A stretch of 64,000 bases of DNA from Betaproteobacteria bacterium (GCA_029883975.1 JAOUIL010000003.1:36174-100173); one strand, 5' to 3'. Counted from the stretch's first letter, positions 16,262 through 27,234 are shown. Made by a program: numbers and translations. Notes: a model not told the origin generated them from the sequence alone.

Positions 16262-18343
16262 TCAAGAAGGCGTCCCCAGCGTGAACAACAGCTCCTCCTG
16301 CGCCGACCTCGGCCGCCCGCGCCGCGGCCGCAGGCGCGTGTAGACGCCGTCCGCGTCCATGGTCCAGGCCTGGCAGTTGTCGTCGAGATAGGCCTGCAGG
16401 CCCTCGCGGATCACGCGCCGCTTGAGCGCCGGGTCGAGCACCGGGAAGCACAGCTCGATGCGGCGGAAGAAGTTGCGGCCCATCCAGTCGGCGCTCGCCA
16501 GGTAGACGTCCTCGGCGCCGCCGGCGAGGAAGAAGAACACGCGCGTATGCTCGAGGAAGCGGCCGATGATCGAGCGCACGCGGATGTTCTCGGACAATCC
16601 GGCGATGCCCGGGCGCAGCGCGCAAACGCCGCGCACGATCAGGTCGACCTTCACGCCGGCCTGCGAGGCGAGGTACAGCTCGTCGATCACCTGCGGGTCG
16701 AGCAGCGCGTTCATCTTGGCGATGATGCGCGCCGCCCGTCCCTCGCGCGCGTTGCGCGCCTCGGCGCGGATGGCCTCGACGATGCGCTTGTGCAGCGTGA
16801 ACGGCGACTGCCAGACGTGCCGCAGCTTGCCCGCGCGCCCGAGGCCGGTGAGCTGCTTGAAGACCTCGGCGACGTCGGCGCACAGCTCCTCGTTGGCCGT
16901 CAGCAGGCCGAAGTCGGTGTAGAAGCGCGCGGTGCGCGGATGATAGTTGCCGGTCGCGACGTGCGCGTAGCGGCGCAGCACCTTGCCGCTTTCCGTGTCT
17001 TCGCGGCGCACGATCAGCGCCATCTTGGCGTGCGTCTTGTGCCCGACCACGCCGTAGACGACGTGCGCGCCCACTTCTTCCAGGCGCGCCGCCCAGTTGA
17101 GGTTGGCTTCCTCGTCGAAGCGCGCCATCAGCTCCACCACGACGGTCACCTCCTTGCCGCGGCGCGCGGCGTCGATCAGGATCTCCATCAGCTCCGAGTC
17201 GGTGCCGGTGCGGTAGACGGTCTGCTTGATGGCGATGACGTCCGCATCGAGCGCCGTGGTGCGGATGAAGTCGATGACCGGCGCGAAGGACTGGAAGGGG
17301 TGGTGCAGCAGCACATCCTGCTTCTTCAGCACGTCGAACAGGTCGCTGCGCGCCTCGAGCGGCGCGGGCAGCCCGGGCTGGAACAGCGGGTACTTGAGGT
17401 CCGGGCGCTCGACCTGCTCGGGCACCTCGCGCAGGCGGTACAGGTTCACCGGGCCTTCGACGCGGTAGAGATCGGCCTCCGTGAGCCCGAACTGCTGCAG
17501 CAGGAACTCGATCATCGCCGGCGAGCAGTTGTCGGCCACCTCCAGGCGCACCGCATTGCCGAAATGCCGGTGCAGCAGCTCGCCCTTGAGCGCGGTGTGC
17601 AGGTTCTTGATCTCCTCCTCGTCCACGAACAGGTCGGAGTTGCGCGTGACGCGGAACTGGTAGCAGCCGAGCACCTTCATGCCGGCGAACAGCTCCTCGA
17701 GGTGCGCGTGCAGGATCGAGGACAGGAAGACGAAGGCGAACTGCGCGCCGGCGATCTCGCGCGGCAGGCGGATGACGCGCGGCAGCGCGCGCGGCGCCTG
17801 CACGATGGCGGCGCGCGAGCTGCGCCCGAACGCGTCGCGCCCGACCAGCTCGACGACGAGGTTCAGGCTCTTGTTGAGCACCTTGGGGAACGGGTGCGCC
17901 GGGTCGAGGCCGATGGGCGTCAGCACCGGCAGCAGCTCGCGGAAGAAGTAGTCGCGGATCCACTGGCGCTGCGCCGGCGACCATTCCTCGCGCCGCGGGA
18001 AGACCACGCCGGCCTCGGCGAGCGCGGGCAGCAGCACCGTGTTCAGCAGCCGGTACTGGTCGGCGACCAGCGCGTGCGACTCGCGCCCGACGGCGTCGAG
18101 CACCTCGACCGGGCCCTTGCCGTCCGGCCCGGGCTCGGGCAGGTTCAGCTCGATCTGCTCCTTCAGGCCGGCGACGCGGATCTCGAAGAACTCGTCCAGG
18201 TTGGACGAGACGATGGTGAGGAAGCGCAGCCGCTCGAGCAGCGGCACCGATTCGTCGGCGGCCTGCGCCAGCACGCGCCGGTTGAACGCCAGGATGCCGA
18301 GCTCCCGGTTCAGGAAATGCGCGGTGGGCAGGTCTCTCTTCAT
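16262..18343 (-). CDS. ppk: polyphosphate kinase 1
   Basis: 693 residues, full length. N-terminal LNRELGILAFNRRVLAQA and SNLDEFFEIRVAGLKEQ are typical. The phosphohistidine site lies in KTHAKMALIVRRE, and the second essential His in YAHVATGNYHPRTARFYTDF. It polymerises ATP gamma-phosphate into polyphosphate at the membrane. A TAGAAT –10-like box is at 18380–18385 on the minus strand. ppx is divergent, 122 bp away. Confidence 0.96.
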   Translation of the reverse strand: MKRDLPTAHFLNRELGILAFNRRVLAQAADESVPLLERLRFLTIVSSNLDEFFEIRVAGLKEQIELNLPEPGPDGKGPVEVLDAVGRESHALVADQYRLLNTVLLPALAEAGVVFPRREEWSPAQRQWIRDYFFRELLPVLTPIGLDPAHPFPKVLNKSLNLVVELVGRDAFGRSSRAAIVQAPRALPRVIRLPREIAGAQFAFVFLSSILHAHLEELFAGMKVLGCYQFRVTRNSDLFVDEEEIKNLHTALKGELLHRHFGNAVRLEVADNCSPAMIEFLLQQFGLTEADLYRVEGPVNLYRLREVPEQVERPDLKYPLFQPGLPAPLEARSDLFDVLKKQDVLLHHPFQSFAPVIDFIRTTALDADVIAIKQTVYRTGTDSELMEILIDAARRGKEVTVVVELMARFDEEANLNWAARLEEVGAHVVYGVVGHKTHAKMALIVRREDTESGKVLRRYAHVATGNYHPRTARFYTDFGLLTANEELCADVAEVFKQLTGLGRAGKLRHVWQSPFTLHKRIVEAIRAEARNAREGRAARIIAKMNALLDPQVIDELYLASQAGVKVDLIVRGVCALRPGIAGLSENIRVRSIIGRFLEHTRVFFFLAGGAEDVYLASADWMGRNFFRRIELCFPVLDPALKRRVIREGLQAYLDDNCQAWTMDADGVYTRLRPRRGRPRSAQEELLFTLGTPS

Positions 18344-18379
18344 GGCGGTCGGCCGCGGCGGCGCGGCCCGGGGCCACGA

Positions 18380-18385
18380 ATTCTA
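18380..18385 (-). promoter_or_regulatory. probable ppk –10 box
   Basis: TAGAAT on the minus strand, about 37 bp before the ppk ATG. The –35 region is weak (no good TTGACA match at 16–18 bp). The TAGAAT form recurs before surE, proS and the PP0621-like gene. Confidence 0.45.
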
Positions 18386-18465
18386 CGCTTGCCCTGTGAC
18401 GCCAGGATGACGGCGCGGTGGCGCCACGAGCAAGAAAGGCCCGGCCGGGCTATCCTGCGGCCCGC

Positions 18466-19983
18466 ATGGCGCGCCAGGAAACACTCGCGGCAGTAGACCT
18501 CGGCTCCAACAGCTTCCACCTGCAGATCGGCCGGGTGGTCGACGGCCAGATCTACCCGCTGGACAGCCTGCGCGAGGTGGTGCGCATCGGCGCCGGGCTG
18601 ACGGCCGACAAGCGCATCGACCGCGCGACCCAGGCGGGTGCCCTGGAGGTGCTGCGCCGCTTCGGCGAGCGGCTACGCGGCTTCCCGCGGCAATCGGTGC
18701 GCGCGGTGGGCACCAATACGCTGCGCGTGGCGAAGAACGCGCCGCAGTTCCTGCGCGAGGCGCGCCAGGAGCTCGGCTTCCCCATCGAGGTGATCGCCGG
18801 TCGCGAGGAGGCGCGCCTCATCTACCTCGGCGTTGCCCATTCGATGCCCCCGGCGCAGCACAAGCGCCTGGTGATCGACGTCGGCGGCGGTTCTACCGAG
18901 TTCGTCATCGGCGCCGGCTTCGAGCCGCAGCTCACCGAGTCGCTGTACATGGGCTGCGTGAGCTACAGCCTGAAGTACTTCCCGGAGGGGCGCATCGACA
19001 AGTCGCGCTTCAAGGCCGCGGAGCTCGCCGCGCGCCAGGAGCTCGCCGGCATCGCGCTTGCCTATCGCGGGCTCGGCTGGCAGGAAGCGGTCGGCTCCTC
19101 GGGCACGGCGCGCTCGATCGAGACCATCCTGCGCGAGAACGGCTTCACGGCGCAGGGCATCACGCGCGAGGGCGTCGAGCGCCTGCGCGGCCTGCTGGTC
19201 AAGCACGAGCGCGCCGACCCCGATCGCATCGCCGGGCTGCGCGCCAATCGCGCCCCGGTGCTGCCCGGCGGGCTTGCCATCCTGAGTGCGGTGCTGGACG
19301 AGCTGGGCGTCGAGGAAATGGCGGTGTCCGACGGCGCCCTGCGCCACGGGGTGCTGTACGACCTGCTGGGCCGCGTGCAGCATCGCGACATGCGCGCCGC
19401 GACCGTGGCGCAATTCGGCCGTCGCTACCACGTGGACGCCCCGCAGGCCGAACGCGTGCGGCGCCTCGCGCTCGCCATCTACGACGCGCTCTTTCCGGGC
19501 CGCGAGCGCGAGGACGATGCCGACCGGCAGCTGCTGGAATGGGCCGCGCAGCTGGCGGAGGTCGGGCTGTCGATCGAGCACGCGCAATACCACAAGCATT
19601 CGGCGTACGTGCTGCAGAACGCCGACATGCCGGGCTTCTCGCGCATGGAGCAGCAGCGCCTCGCGCGCGTCGTGCTCGCGCACCGCGGAAAGCTGCGCAA
19701 GATGCAGGATGCCGGACTGGAAGGCGCCGACTGGCCGCTCGTGTTCGCGCTGCGGCTAGCGTCGCTCATCCTGCGCCGGCGCAGCGACGTCAAGCTGCCG
19801 CTGCTGCGCGTCGCAGGCGACCAGGGCGGCTTCGAGATCGAGCTGGCGCAGTCCTGGCTCGACGACAACCCGCTGTCCGCCGCGGCCCTGGAGGACGAGG
19901 CCGGCCACTGGAAGTCGGTGGGCATGAAACTCACCGTCAGCGGCCTTTCGGACAAGAAGGTGTCGGTGCTGGCGCGCGGCTAG
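18466..19983 (+). CDS. ppx: exopolyphosphatase, Ppx/GppA family
   Basis: 505 residues from ATG 18466. ASKHA-type phosphate loops AAVDLGSNSFHLQIGR and VIDVGGGSTEFVIG, plus GSSGTARSIETIL, are visible; the C-terminal part holds an HD-like helical region (HSAYVLQNADMPGF and VLAHRG). It cleaves phosphate from polyphosphate or removes the 5' phosphate of pppGpp, which links to relA and ppk nearby. TATCCT at 18451–18456 may be its –10, leaving a leader of only a few bases. The 3' end overlaps sixA convergently by 4 bp. Confidence 0.94.
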   Translation: MARQETLAAVDLGSNSFHLQIGRVVDGQIYPLDSLREVVRIGAGLTADKRIDRATQAGALEVLRRFGERLRGFPRQSVRAVGTNTLRVAKNAPQFLREARQELGFPIEVIAGREEARLIYLGVAHSMPPAQHKRLVIDVGGGSTEFVIGAGFEPQLTESLYMGCVSYSLKYFPEGRIDKSRFKAAELAARQELAGIALAYRGLGWQEAVGSSGTARSIETILRENGFTAQGITREGVERLRGLLVKHERADPDRIAGLRANRAPVLPGGLAILSAVLDELGVEEMAVSDGALRHGVLYDLLGRVQHRDMRAATVAQFGRRYHVDAPQAERVRRLALAIYDALFPGREREDDADRQLLEWAAQLAEVGLSIEHAQYHKHSAYVLQNADMPGFSRMEQQRLARVVLAHRGKLRKMQDAGLEGADWPLVFALRLASLILRRRSDVKLPLLRVAGDQGGFEIELAQSWLDDNPLSAAALEDEAGHWKSVGMKLTVSGLSDKKVSVLARG

Positions 19984-20432
19984 AGCAGGTCCGGCGCGGC
20001 GACGGCGCGCACCACCACCTGCGCCTCGTCGTCGCGCACGCGTTTGGTGACCCACCACAGCCCGCCCTTCTTCACGGTCCAGGGCGCCTCCGCGCCGGAG
20101 ACCAGGAAGGCCGCGGCGCGCCCGAGGTCCGGCTGGTGGCCGACTACCACCACGGCGTTGCGCCGCTGCGGCCATTCGGCCGCCGTGAGAATGTCGCGCA
20201 CGCGCGCGCCGGGGGCGAGCTCGGGCAGCGTCCGGCACGGCACGCCCAGCGCCCGCGCGGTTTCCTGGGCGCGCCGCGCCGGGCTGGCCAGCACGAGGAA
20301 CTTCGCCGGCAGGCGCTGCAGCAGCCAGGCGGCCATGCGCTCGGCATGCTTGCGGCCCTTGGGCGTGAGTCGCCGCTCGAGGTCGGGACCGCCGTCCTCG
20401 GCTTCGGCGTGTCGCCAGAGAATCAGGTCCAT
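19980..20432 (-). CDS. sixA: phosphohistidine phosphatase SixA
   Basis: 150 residues. Histidine-phosphatase motif LILWRHAEAEDGG near the N-terminus, LASPARRAQETARAL in the middle and VVVVGHQPDLGR with the second catalytic His. SixA removes phosphate from HPt domains or NPr-type proteins. Length and motifs match SixA rather than phosphoglycerate mutase. Confidence 0.9.
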   Translation of the reverse strand: MDLILWRHAEAEDGGPDLERRLTPKGRKHAERMAAWLLQRLPAKFLVLASPARRAQETARALGVPCRTLPELAPGARVRDILTAAEWPQRRNAVVVVGHQPDLGRAAAFLVSGAEAPWTVKKGGLWWVTKRVRDDEAQVVVRAVAAPDLL

Positions 20433-20511
20433 GACTGATGGTCGATGCTTTCCCGGGCGATATTGTTCCGCCCAGATGACGCTTCAGTTAAAATCCGCTC
20501 CTCGTTCCATC

Positions 20512-20588
20512 AGGCGCGTAGCTCAGCTGGTTAGAGCACTACCTTGACATGGTAGGGGTCGTTGGTTCGAGTCCAATCGCGCCTACCA
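20512..20588 (+). tRNA. tRNA-Val (GAC)
   Basis: 77 nt. Acceptor AGGCGCG pairs with CGCGCCT, D-arm GCTCAGCTGGTTAGAGC, anticodon arm CTACC-TTGACAT-GGTAG with anticodon GAC, T-loop TTCGAGT, encoded CCA end. A TAAAAT box at 20489–20494 is a likely –10. The thrS start codon is only 6 nt after the CCA. Confidence 0.97.
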
Positions 20589-20593
20589 TTACT

Positions 20594-22495
20594 TTGCCGA
20601 ACATCACGCTTCCCGACGGCTCGGTGAGATCCTACCCGGGCCCGGTTTCCGTCGCCGAGGTGGCGCAGTCCATCGGCGCCGGCCTCGCGCGCGCGGCCCT
20701 CGCGGGCAAGGTCGACGGCCGGCTGGTCGACACCGACCATCGCATCACGAGCGACGCGCGGCTCGCCATCGTCACCGACAAGGACCCGGAGGGTCTCGAG
20801 ATCCTCCGCCATTCGACCGCGCACCTGCTGGCGCACGCCGTGAAGGAGCTTTTTCCCGAGGCGCAGGTCACCATCGGGCCGGTCATCGAGAACGGCTTCT
20901 ATTACGACTTCTCCTACAAGCGCCCGTTCACGCCCGAGGACCTCGCGGGGATCGAGAAGCGCATGGCCGAGATCGCCAAGCGCGACCTGGCCGTGCACCG
21001 GCGCGAGTTGCCGCGCGACGAGGCGGTGAAGTTCTTCCGCGACCAGGGCGAGGTCTACAAGGCGGAGATCATCGCCTCGATCCCGGAGAAGGAGACCATC
21101 TCGCTCTATGGCCAGGGCGACTGGGTGGACTTGTGCCGCGGCCCGCACGTCCCCTCCACCGGCAAGCTCAAGGTGTTCAAGCTGATGCGCGTCGCCGGCG
21201 CCTACTGGCGCGGCGACTCGAAGAACGAGATGCTGCAGCGTATCTACGGCACGGCCTGGGCGAAGAAGGAGGATCAGGACGCCTACCTGAAGATGCTGGA
21301 GGAAGCCGAGAAGCGCGACCACCGGCGCCTGGGGACGCAGCTCGATCTCTACCACATGCAGGACGAGGCCCCCGGAATGGTGTTCTGGCATGCCAAGGGC
21401 TGGACGCTGTGGCAGCAGGTGGAGCAGTACATGCGGCGCGTGTACCGAGACAACGGCTACCGGGAGGTGCGCGGGCCGCAGATCCTCGACAAGAGCATCT
21501 GGGAAAAGACCGGCCACTGGGAGAACTACCGTGAGCACATGTTCACCACGGCCTCCGAGAACCGCGACTACGCGGTGAAACCGATGAACTGCCCGGGCCA
21601 CATCCAGATCTACAACAAGGGCGTGCGCAGCTATCGCGACCTGCCGTACCGGCTGGGCGAGTTCGGCGCCTGCCACCGCAACGAGCCCTCGGGCGCGCTG
21701 CACGGCCTGATGCGCGTGCGCGGCTTCACGCAGGACGACGGCCACGTCTTCTGCACCGAGGACCAGGTGCTCGAGGAATGCGTCACGTACACCGCGCTGC
21801 TGCAGGAGGTCTATGCGCGATTCGGCTTCACCGACATCATCTACAAGGTGGCGACGCGGCCCGCGAAGCGCATCGGCGACGACGCGGCCTGGGACAGGGC
21901 CGAGCGCGCGCTGATCGAGTCGCTGCAGCGCTCGGACGTGAAGTTCGAGATCTCCCCGGGCGAGGGCGCCTTCTACGGGCCGAAGATCGAGTATTCCCTC
22001 AAGGACGCGATCGGCCGCGTCTGGCAGTGCGGCACGATGCAGGTGGATTTCTTCATGCCGGCGCGCCTGGGCGCGGAGTACGTGGGCGAGGACAACGCGC
22101 GCCACGTCCCGGTGATGCTCCACCGCGCCATCATCGGCTCGCTCGAGCGCTTCCTCGGCATCCTGATCGAGCATTTCGCGGGGGCCTTCCCGCCGTGGCT
22201 TGCGCCCGAGCAGGTGGTGGTCATGAACATCTCCGAGCACCAGGCGGATTACGCCAAAGCGGTGGCGCAGCGGCTGCGCGAAGCGGGTTTTCGCGCCGTC
22301 GAAGATTTGCGAAACGAGAAAATTTCTTATAAGATTCGCGAACATAGCTTGCAGAAGCTCCCCTACCAGCTGGTGGTGGGAGACAAGGAAAAGCAGGCTG
22401 GAACGGTGGCCGTGCGCACGCGCGGCGGTGAAGATCTCGGCGCCATGGCGCTGGATGCCTTCATCGCACGCCTCCGCAACGAGGCGAGCGCGTAA
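20594..22495 (+). CDS. thrS: threonyl-tRNA synthetase
   Basis: 633 residues from TTG 20594, giving the usual N-terminus [14 protein letters not shown]; the ATG at 20549 lies inside the tRNA gene and is rejected. Domains: TGS, editing domain ([16 protein letters not shown]), class II core ([25 protein letters not shown]) and anticodon-binding domain. The start has no room for a Shine–Dalgarno outside tRNA-Val, so after tRNA 3' maturation the message would begin almost at the start codon. It heads the thrS–infC–rpmI–rplT–pheST group. Confidence 0.95.
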   Translation: MPNITLPDGSVRSYPGPVSVAEVAQSIGAGLARAALAGKVDGRLVDTDHRITSDARLAIVTDKDPEGLEILRHSTAHLLAHAVKELFPEAQVTIGPVIENGFYYDFSYKRPFTPEDLAGIEKRMAEIAKRDLAVHRRELPRDEAVKFFRDQGEVYKAEIIASIPEKETISLYGQGDWVDLCRGPHVPSTGKLKVFKLMRVAGAYWRGDSKNEMLQRIYGTAWAKKEDQDAYLKMLEEAEKRDHRRLGTQLDLYHMQDEAPGMVFWHAKGWTLWQQVEQYMRRVYRDNGYREVRGPQILDKSIWEKTGHWENYREHMFTTASENRDYAVKPMNCPGHIQIYNKGVRSYRDLPYRLGEFGACHRNEPSGALHGLMRVRGFTQDDGHVFCTEDQVLEECVTYTALLQEVYARFGFTDIIYKVATRPAKRIGDDAAWDRAERALIESLQRSDVKFEISPGEGAFYGPKIEYSLKDAIGRVWQCGTMQVDFFMPARLGAEYVGEDNARHVPVMLHRAIIGSLERFLGILIEHFAGAFPPWLAPEQVVVMNISEHQADYAKAVAQRLREAGFRAVEDLRNEKISYKIREHSLQKLPYQLVVGDKEKQAGTVAVRTRGGEDLGAMALDAFIARLRNEASA

Positions 22496-22538
22496 GCAGC
22501 ACGGCCGGTTTTTTTGACGAGCAGAGGAGCTGTCACCC

Positions 22539-23132
22539 ATCGCACTCGAGAGATCGCAGCGCATCAACGGAGAGATCAACGCACCGCAGGTGCGGCTGGT
22601 CGGTGAGCAGGGGGAGCAGCTCGGCATCGTGGCTGTGGCCGAGGCCCTGCGCATGGCGGAAGAGAAGAACGTGGACCTGGTGGAGATCGCGCCCATGGCG
22701 CAGCCGCCGGTCTGCAAGCTGATGGACTACGGCAAGTTCCGCTACCGCGAGCAGAAGAAGGCGCACGAGGCGAAGCTCAAGCAGAAGCAGATCCAGGTCA
22801 AGGAGATCAAGTTCCGCCCCGGAACCGACGAGGGCGACTACAAGATCAAGCTCAACAAGCTGATCCAGTTCCTGGAGGATGGCGACAAGGCGAAGGTGAC
22901 GTTGCGGTTCCGCGGGCGGGAGATGGCGCATCAGGAATTCGGCGTGCGCCTGCTCGAGCGGGTGAAGGCCGATTTGGAGCCGGTCGGGATCGTCGAGCAG
23001 TTTCCGAAGCTCGAAGGCCGGCAGATGGTGATGGTGCTGGCGCCCAAGAAGAAGGGCCTGCCGCCCAAGGCGAAGCCGAAGGAAGCGAAGCAGAAGAAGG
23101 AAGCGAGTCCGAAACCCGCCGCAGCGACCTAG
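22539..23132 (+). CDS. infC: translation initiation factor IF-3 (ATC start)
   Basis: 197 residues. Homology begins upstream of the first ATG (22590): [21 protein letters not shown] is in frame from an ATC at 22539, preceded by GAGGAG at 22525–22530. infC is well known to start at AUU or AUC, which lets IF-3 repress its own translation by rejecting the non-standard codon. N-domain, [22 protein letters not shown] linker and C-domain are all present; a Lys/Pro-rich tail ends the protein. Confidence 0.93.
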   Translation: MALERSQRINGEINAPQVRLVGEQGEQLGIVAVAEALRMAEEKNVDLVEIAPMAQPPVCKLMDYGKFRYREQKKAHEAKLKQKQIQVKEIKFRPGTDEGDYKIKLNKLIQFLEDGDKAKVTLRFRGREMAHQEFGVRLLERVKADLEPVGIVEQFPKLEGRQMVMVLAPKKKGLPPKAKPKEAKQKKEASPKPAAAT

Positions 23133-23224
23133 CGGTCGTCGCGGCTACACAAGTGATGTCCGCGGCTTCAAGCGCCCGCCCGGCGGGCCGCCCGGCGTCA
23201 GGCTAAAAGAGAAGGAGCAGTACC
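23133..23224 (+). promoter_or_regulatory. infC–rpmI leader with GC-rich hairpins
   Basis: 92 bp. CGCCCGCCCGGCGGGC and GCCCGGCG-type inverted repeats precede the Shine–Dalgarno GAGAAGGAG of rpmI. In other bacteria L20 binds the region between infC and rpmI to repress rpmI–rplT; a similar role is inferred here from position and structure only. Confidence 0.45.
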
Positions 23225-23425
23225 GTGCCCAAGGTGAAGTCGAAGAAGTCCGCCGCCAAGCGCTTCAAGATCCGCTCGTCCGGCAGCATCAAGCGCTCGC
23301 AGGCCTACATGCGCCACATCCTCACCAAGAAGTCCACGAAGCGGAAGCGCCATCTGCGCGGCACCACCGAGGTGCACGCCAGCAACAAGCGGGCAGTGCG
23401 CGCCATGCTGCCCTACGCTTCGTAA
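23225..23425 (+). CDS. rpmI: 50S ribosomal protein L35
   Basis: 66 residues, GTG start with GAAGGAG just upstream. [15 protein letters not shown], then [13 protein letters not shown] are typical L35 sequence. A short, highly basic protein of normal length. rplT follows after 10 bp. Confidence 0.97.
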   Translation: MPKVKSKKSAAKRFKIRSSGSIKRSQAYMRHILTKKSTKRKRHLRGTTEVHASNKRAVRAMLPYAS

Positions 23426-23435
23426 GGAGCGCGCC

Positions 23436-23795
23436 ATGCCAAGAGTCAAGCGTGGGGTGACGGCGCGCGCGCGCCACAAGAAGGTCCTGAAGCAGGCCAA
23501 GGGCTTCCGCGGCCGCCGCGGCAACGTCTACCGCGTCGCCAAGCAGGCGGTGATGAAAGCGGGGCAGTACGCCTACCGCGACCGGCGCAACCGCAAGCGC
23601 ACCTTCCGCGCGCTGTGGATCGCGCGCATCAACGCCGCCGTGCGCGAGCTCGGCATGAGCTACTCGGCGTTCATGGCCGGCCTGAAGCGCGCCAACATCG
23701 AGATCGACCGCAAGGTGCTCGCCGACCTGGCGGTGGCCGACAAGCCGGCCTTCGCCAAGATCGCCGGCCAGGTGAAGGCCAGCCTCGCTCACTGA
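23436..23795 (+). CDS. rplT: 50S ribosomal protein L20
   Basis: 119 residues, full length. [40 protein letters not shown] and [13 protein letters not shown] are diagnostic. It binds 23S rRNA early in 50S assembly and is the known repressor of its own operon. SD AAGGAG precedes the ATG. Confidence 0.98.
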   Translation: MPRVKRGVTARARHKKVLKQAKGFRGRRGNVYRVAKQAVMKAGQYAYRDRRNRKRTFRALWIARINAAVRELGMSYSAFMAGLKRANIEIDRKVLADLAVADKPAFAKIAGQVKASLAH

Positions 23796-23817
23796 CCCCG
23801 TCGCGGACGCCGCGGGG

Positions 23818-24834
23818 ATGGAACAGCTCGAGCGCATCGTCGAGCGCGCGCATGCCGCGTTCCAGGCGGCCGGCGATCCGGCCGCCCTGGAGAACGCCAA
23901 GGCGCGCTTCCTGGGCAAGTCCGGAGAGCTGACCGCACAGCTCAAGAGCCTGGGCGCGCTCGCGCCGGAGGAGCGGCGCAGTGCCGGCGCGCGCATCAAC
24001 GCGGCCAAGGAGCAGATCGAGCGCGCCCTGGACGCGCGCCGCGCGCAGCTCGCGGACTCCCGGCTGCAGGCGCGCCTCGCCGAGGAGGCGATCGACGTGA
24101 CCCTGCCGGCGCGCGGCCGCGGGCGCGGCGGCGTGCATCCGATCACGCGCACCTGGCAGAGGGTCGAGGCGATCTTCGGCTCGATCGGCTTCGATATCGC
24201 CGACGGCCCGGAGATCGAGAGCGACTGGTACAACTTCACCGCGCTCAACAATCCGGAGAACCACCCGGCGCGCTCGATGCAGGATACGTTCTACGTGGAC
24301 CTGAAGGACGCGCAGGGCCTGCCGGCGCTGCTGCGCACGCACACCAGCCCGATGCAGGTGCGCTACGCGCGCATGCACCGGCCGCCGATCAAGGTGATCG
24401 CGCCGGGGCGCACCTACCGCGTCGACTCGGACGCGACGCACTCGCCCATGTTCCACCAGGTCGAAGGCCTGTGGATCGACGAGGACGTGAGCTTCGCCGA
24501 CCTGAAGGGCGTGTACACGGATTTCCTGCACCGCTTCTTCGAGACCGACGCGCTGCAGGTGCGCTTCCGGCCTTCGTACTTCCCGTTCACCGAGCCTTCG
24601 GCCGAGATCGACATGCAGTTCGGCAGCGGGCCGCTGCGCGGGCGCTGGCTGGAGATTTCCGGGGCGGGCCAGGTGCACCCGAGCGTGGTGCGCAACTTCG
24701 GGCTCGATCCCGAGCGCTGCATCGGCTTCGCGTTCGGCTCGGGTCTGGAGCGGCTCACCATGCTGCGCTACGGCATCGACGACCTGCGCCTGTTCTTCGA
24801 CGGCGACTTGCGCTTCCTGCGGCAGTTCGCATGA
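23818..24834 (+). CDS. pheS: phenylalanyl-tRNA synthetase alpha subunit
   Basis: 338 residues. N-terminal coiled coil (residues 1–85), then class II core with [50 protein letters not shown] and [17 protein letters not shown]. Forms the alpha2beta2 enzyme with PheT, whose ATG overlaps the pheS stop. Confidence 0.97.
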   Translation: MEQLERIVERAHAAFQAAGDPAALENAKARFLGKSGELTAQLKSLGALAPEERRSAGARINAAKEQIERALDARRAQLADSRLQARLAEEAIDVTLPARGRGRGGVHPITRTWQRVEAIFGSIGFDIADGPEIESDWYNFTALNNPENHPARSMQDTFYVDLKDAQGLPALLRTHTSPMQVRYARMHRPPIKVIAPGRTYRVDSDATHSPMFHQVEGLWIDEDVSFADLKGVYTDFLHRFFETDALQVRFRPSYFPFTEPSAEIDMQFGSGPLRGRWLEISGAGQVHPSVVRNFGLDPERCIGFAFGSGLERLTMLRYGIDDLRLFFDGDLRFLRQFA

Positions 24835-27212
24835 TCGTCCCGGAACACTGGCTGCGCAGCTTCTGCGATCCGTCGCTGACGACGGAGAAGCTCGCGCACC
24901 TGCTTACCATGTCCGGTCTCGAGGTGGAATCGATCGCGGCGGCGGCGCCGGCGTTTCGTGGCGTGGTCGTGGGCGAGATCCTCGAGGTCGCGCGCCACCC
25001 GAACGCCGACAAGCTCACGCTATGCACGGTGCGCGCGGGCAGGGAGCGCCTGCGCGTGGTGTGCGGCGCGCCCAACGTGCGCAAGGGGATGAAGGTACCC
25101 GTGGCGAGGGTGGGCGCTGAGTTGCCGGGCATGAGCGTGAGCGCGGCGAGCGTGCGCGGGGTGGAGAGCCTCGGCATGCTGTGCTCCGCGCGCGAGCTCG
25201 GTCTCTCGGAGGACCACACGGGACTGCTGGAGTTGCCCGCCTCGGCCAGGCCCGGGACGGACGTGCGCAAGCTGCTCGAGCTGGACGAGCGCATCCTCAC
25301 GCTCAAGCTCACGCCCAATCGCGCCGACTGCCTGTCGATGCTCGGCGTGGCGCGCGAGGTTTCGGCGCTCACCGGCACGGCGCTCCGCCTGCCCGCGCTC
25401 AAGCCCGTGCGCGCGCAGAGCCACGCCCGGCATGCGGTGCGCATCACGCACCCGCAGGGCTGCGGACGCTTCGCTGGCCGCGTGCTCCGCAACGTGAATG
25501 CCGCTGCGCCGACGCCGGAATGGATGCGCCGGCGCCTGGAGCGCGCGGGCCAGCGCTCGATCTCGGCGCTGGTCGACGTCACCAACTACGTCATGCTCGA
25601 GCTCGGCCGCCCGCTGCACGTGTACGACCTGGACAAGCTCTCCGGGCCGATCGACGTGCGCTGGGGCCGCCCGGGCGAGAAGGTCCTGCTGCTGAACGGC
25701 CAGGAAGTCGCGCTCGACGACTCGGTGCTGTGCATCACCGATGACTCCGGCCCGATCGGCCTCGCGGGCATCATGGGCGGGGAATCGACCAAGGCGGAGC
25801 CAAGCTCGCGCCACATCTTCCTCGAGTCGGCCTTCTTCTTCCCCGAGGCGGTCGCCGGGCGCGCGCGGCGCTACAACTTCACCAGCGACGCCGCGCACCG
25901 CTTCGAGCGCGGCGTCGACTTCGGCAACAACGTCGAGGGCATCGAGCGCGCCACGCGGCTCATCCTCGACATCTGCGGCGGCGATCCGGGGCCGACGGTC
26001 GACCAGGTCAGGCGCCTGCCGCGACGCAAGCCGGTGCGCATGCGCGTGACGCGGGCGCAGAAGGTGATCGGCATGCCGGTCTCCGAGAAGGAGATGGCGC
26101 AGGCGTTCGCCCGCCTGCGGCTGCCCGCGCGCCGCGCGAAGGGCGCTTTCAGCGTCACGCCCCCCTCGTATCGCTTCGACCTGCAGATCGAGGAGGACCT
26201 GATCGAGGAGGTCGCGCGCCTGCACGGCTTCGATCGCATTCCCGCGCATCCGCCGCGCGCGCGCGCCGTCATGGCGGCCGTGCCCGAGGCACGGCGCTCG
26301 CTGCATGCGCTGCGCGAGCGCCTCGCGGCCTGCGACTTCCAGGAGGTCGTGAACTTCAGCTTCGTCGAGCCGGCGTGGGAAAGCGACTTGTGCGGCGGGC
26401 CCGACCCCATCCGGCTGCTCAACCCGATCGCCAGCCAGCAGTCGGTGATGCGTACGTCGCTGCTCGGCGGGCTGATCGCCAACGTGCGCTACAACCTGGC
26501 GCGCAAGCTCGAGCGCGTCCGCGTGTTCGAGGTCGGGCGCGTGTACCTGCGTGACAGCGGGCAGCCGGATGCCCCGCTCGAGGTCGGGGGTGTGCGCCAA
26601 CCCGTGCGCATTGCGGCAGCCGCCTTCGGGCCGGCCTGGGAGGATCAGTGGGGCATGCCGGGCCGGCCGGTTGACCTGTTCGACCTCAAGGCGGACCTCG
26701 ACGCGCTGGCCGCGCCGCTCAAGCTGCGCTACGAGGCGGCCGAGCATCCGGCCCTGCACCCCGGCAGGTCGGCTCGAGTGCACCTGGGGGACCAGGCGAT
26801 CGGCTGGATCGGCGAGCTGCACCCCCGATGGCAGCAAAAGTACGAGCTTCCCCAGAGCGTTGCGATGTTCGAGGCCGAAGCCGCTGCATTGCAGCAATGT
26901 CCACTGCCGGCCCCCAGGGTACCTTCCAAGTACCCGCCGGCGGCGCGCGACATCGCTTTGTTAGTGAATACTGACATCACGGCAGATGCGCTTCTGGCTG
27001 TGGCCATGGCGGAAATGCCGATCATCGTGCAGAGCATCCGACTATTTGATTTGTACCAGGGTTCGAACCTCCCCGCGGGGAAAAAAAGCCTTGCTTTCCG
27101 GGTAGTTATGCAAGATACTGAACGAACCCTCACGGATGCGGAGGCCGACTCGGCGCGAGATGCGCTGGTCGCGCTGTGGGGCCGTCGTTTCGGTGCGACA
27201 CCCCGCGTATAA
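24831..27212 (+). CDS. pheT: phenylalanyl-tRNA synthetase beta subunit
   Basis: 793 residues from ATG 24831 (ATGA overlap). Order: B1, tRNA-binding EMAP-like domain ([17 protein letters not shown]), B3/B4 editing ([21 protein letters not shown]), B5 ([23 protein letters not shown]) and C-terminal ferredoxin-fold anticodon-binding domain. Codon use in the last ~130 codons is visibly less GC-rich than the rest, without any break in homology. Confidence 0.96.
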   Translation: MIVPEHWLRSFCDPSLTTEKLAHLLTMSGLEVESIAAAAPAFRGVVVGEILEVARHPNADKLTLCTVRAGRERLRVVCGAPNVRKGMKVPVARVGAELPGMSVSAASVRGVESLGMLCSARELGLSEDHTGLLELPASARPGTDVRKLLELDERILTLKLTPNRADCLSMLGVAREVSALTGTALRLPALKPVRAQSHARHAVRITHPQGCGRFAGRVLRNVNAAAPTPEWMRRRLERAGQRSISALVDVTNYVMLELGRPLHVYDLDKLSGPIDVRWGRPGEKVLLLNGQEVALDDSVLCITDDSGPIGLAGIMGGESTKAEPSSRHIFLESAFFFPEAVAGRARRYNFTSDAAHRFERGVDFGNNVEGIERATRLILDICGGDPGPTVDQVRRLPRRKPVRMRVTRAQKVIGMPVSEKEMAQAFARLRLPARRAKGAFSVTPPSYRFDLQIEEDLIEEVARLHGFDRIPAHPPRARAVMAAVPEARRSLHALRERLAACDFQEVVNFSFVEPAWESDLCGGPDPIRLLNPIASQQSVMRTSLLGGLIANVRYNLARKLERVRVFEVGRVYLRDSGQPDAPLEVGGVRQPVRIAAAAFGPAWEDQWGMPGRPVDLFDLKADLDALAAPLKLRYEAAEHPALHPGRSARVHLGDQAIGWIGELHPRWQQKYELPQSVAMFEAEAAALQQCPLPAPRVPSKYPPAARDIALLVNTDITADALLAVAMAEMPIIVQSIRLFDLYQGSNLPAGKKSLAFRVVMQDTERTLTDAEADSARDALVALWGRRFGATPRV

Positions 27213-27234
27213 ATAAAGAAATCAGGGAGTTGTG

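Noticed and set aside
16160-18496. A 778-residue open frame antisense to ppk
   Set aside because: Same shadow effect; the ppk frame has every catalytic motif and the antisense protein has none.
20549-20593. ATG 20549 as the start of thrS
   Set aside because: It lies within the tRNA-Val gene and would add residues not seen in ThrRS proteins.
23133-23224. A riboswitch or hidden small gene between infC and rpmI
   Set aside because: Only GC-rich hairpins typical of a ribosomal-protein leader are visible; no conserved riboswitch core or open frame.
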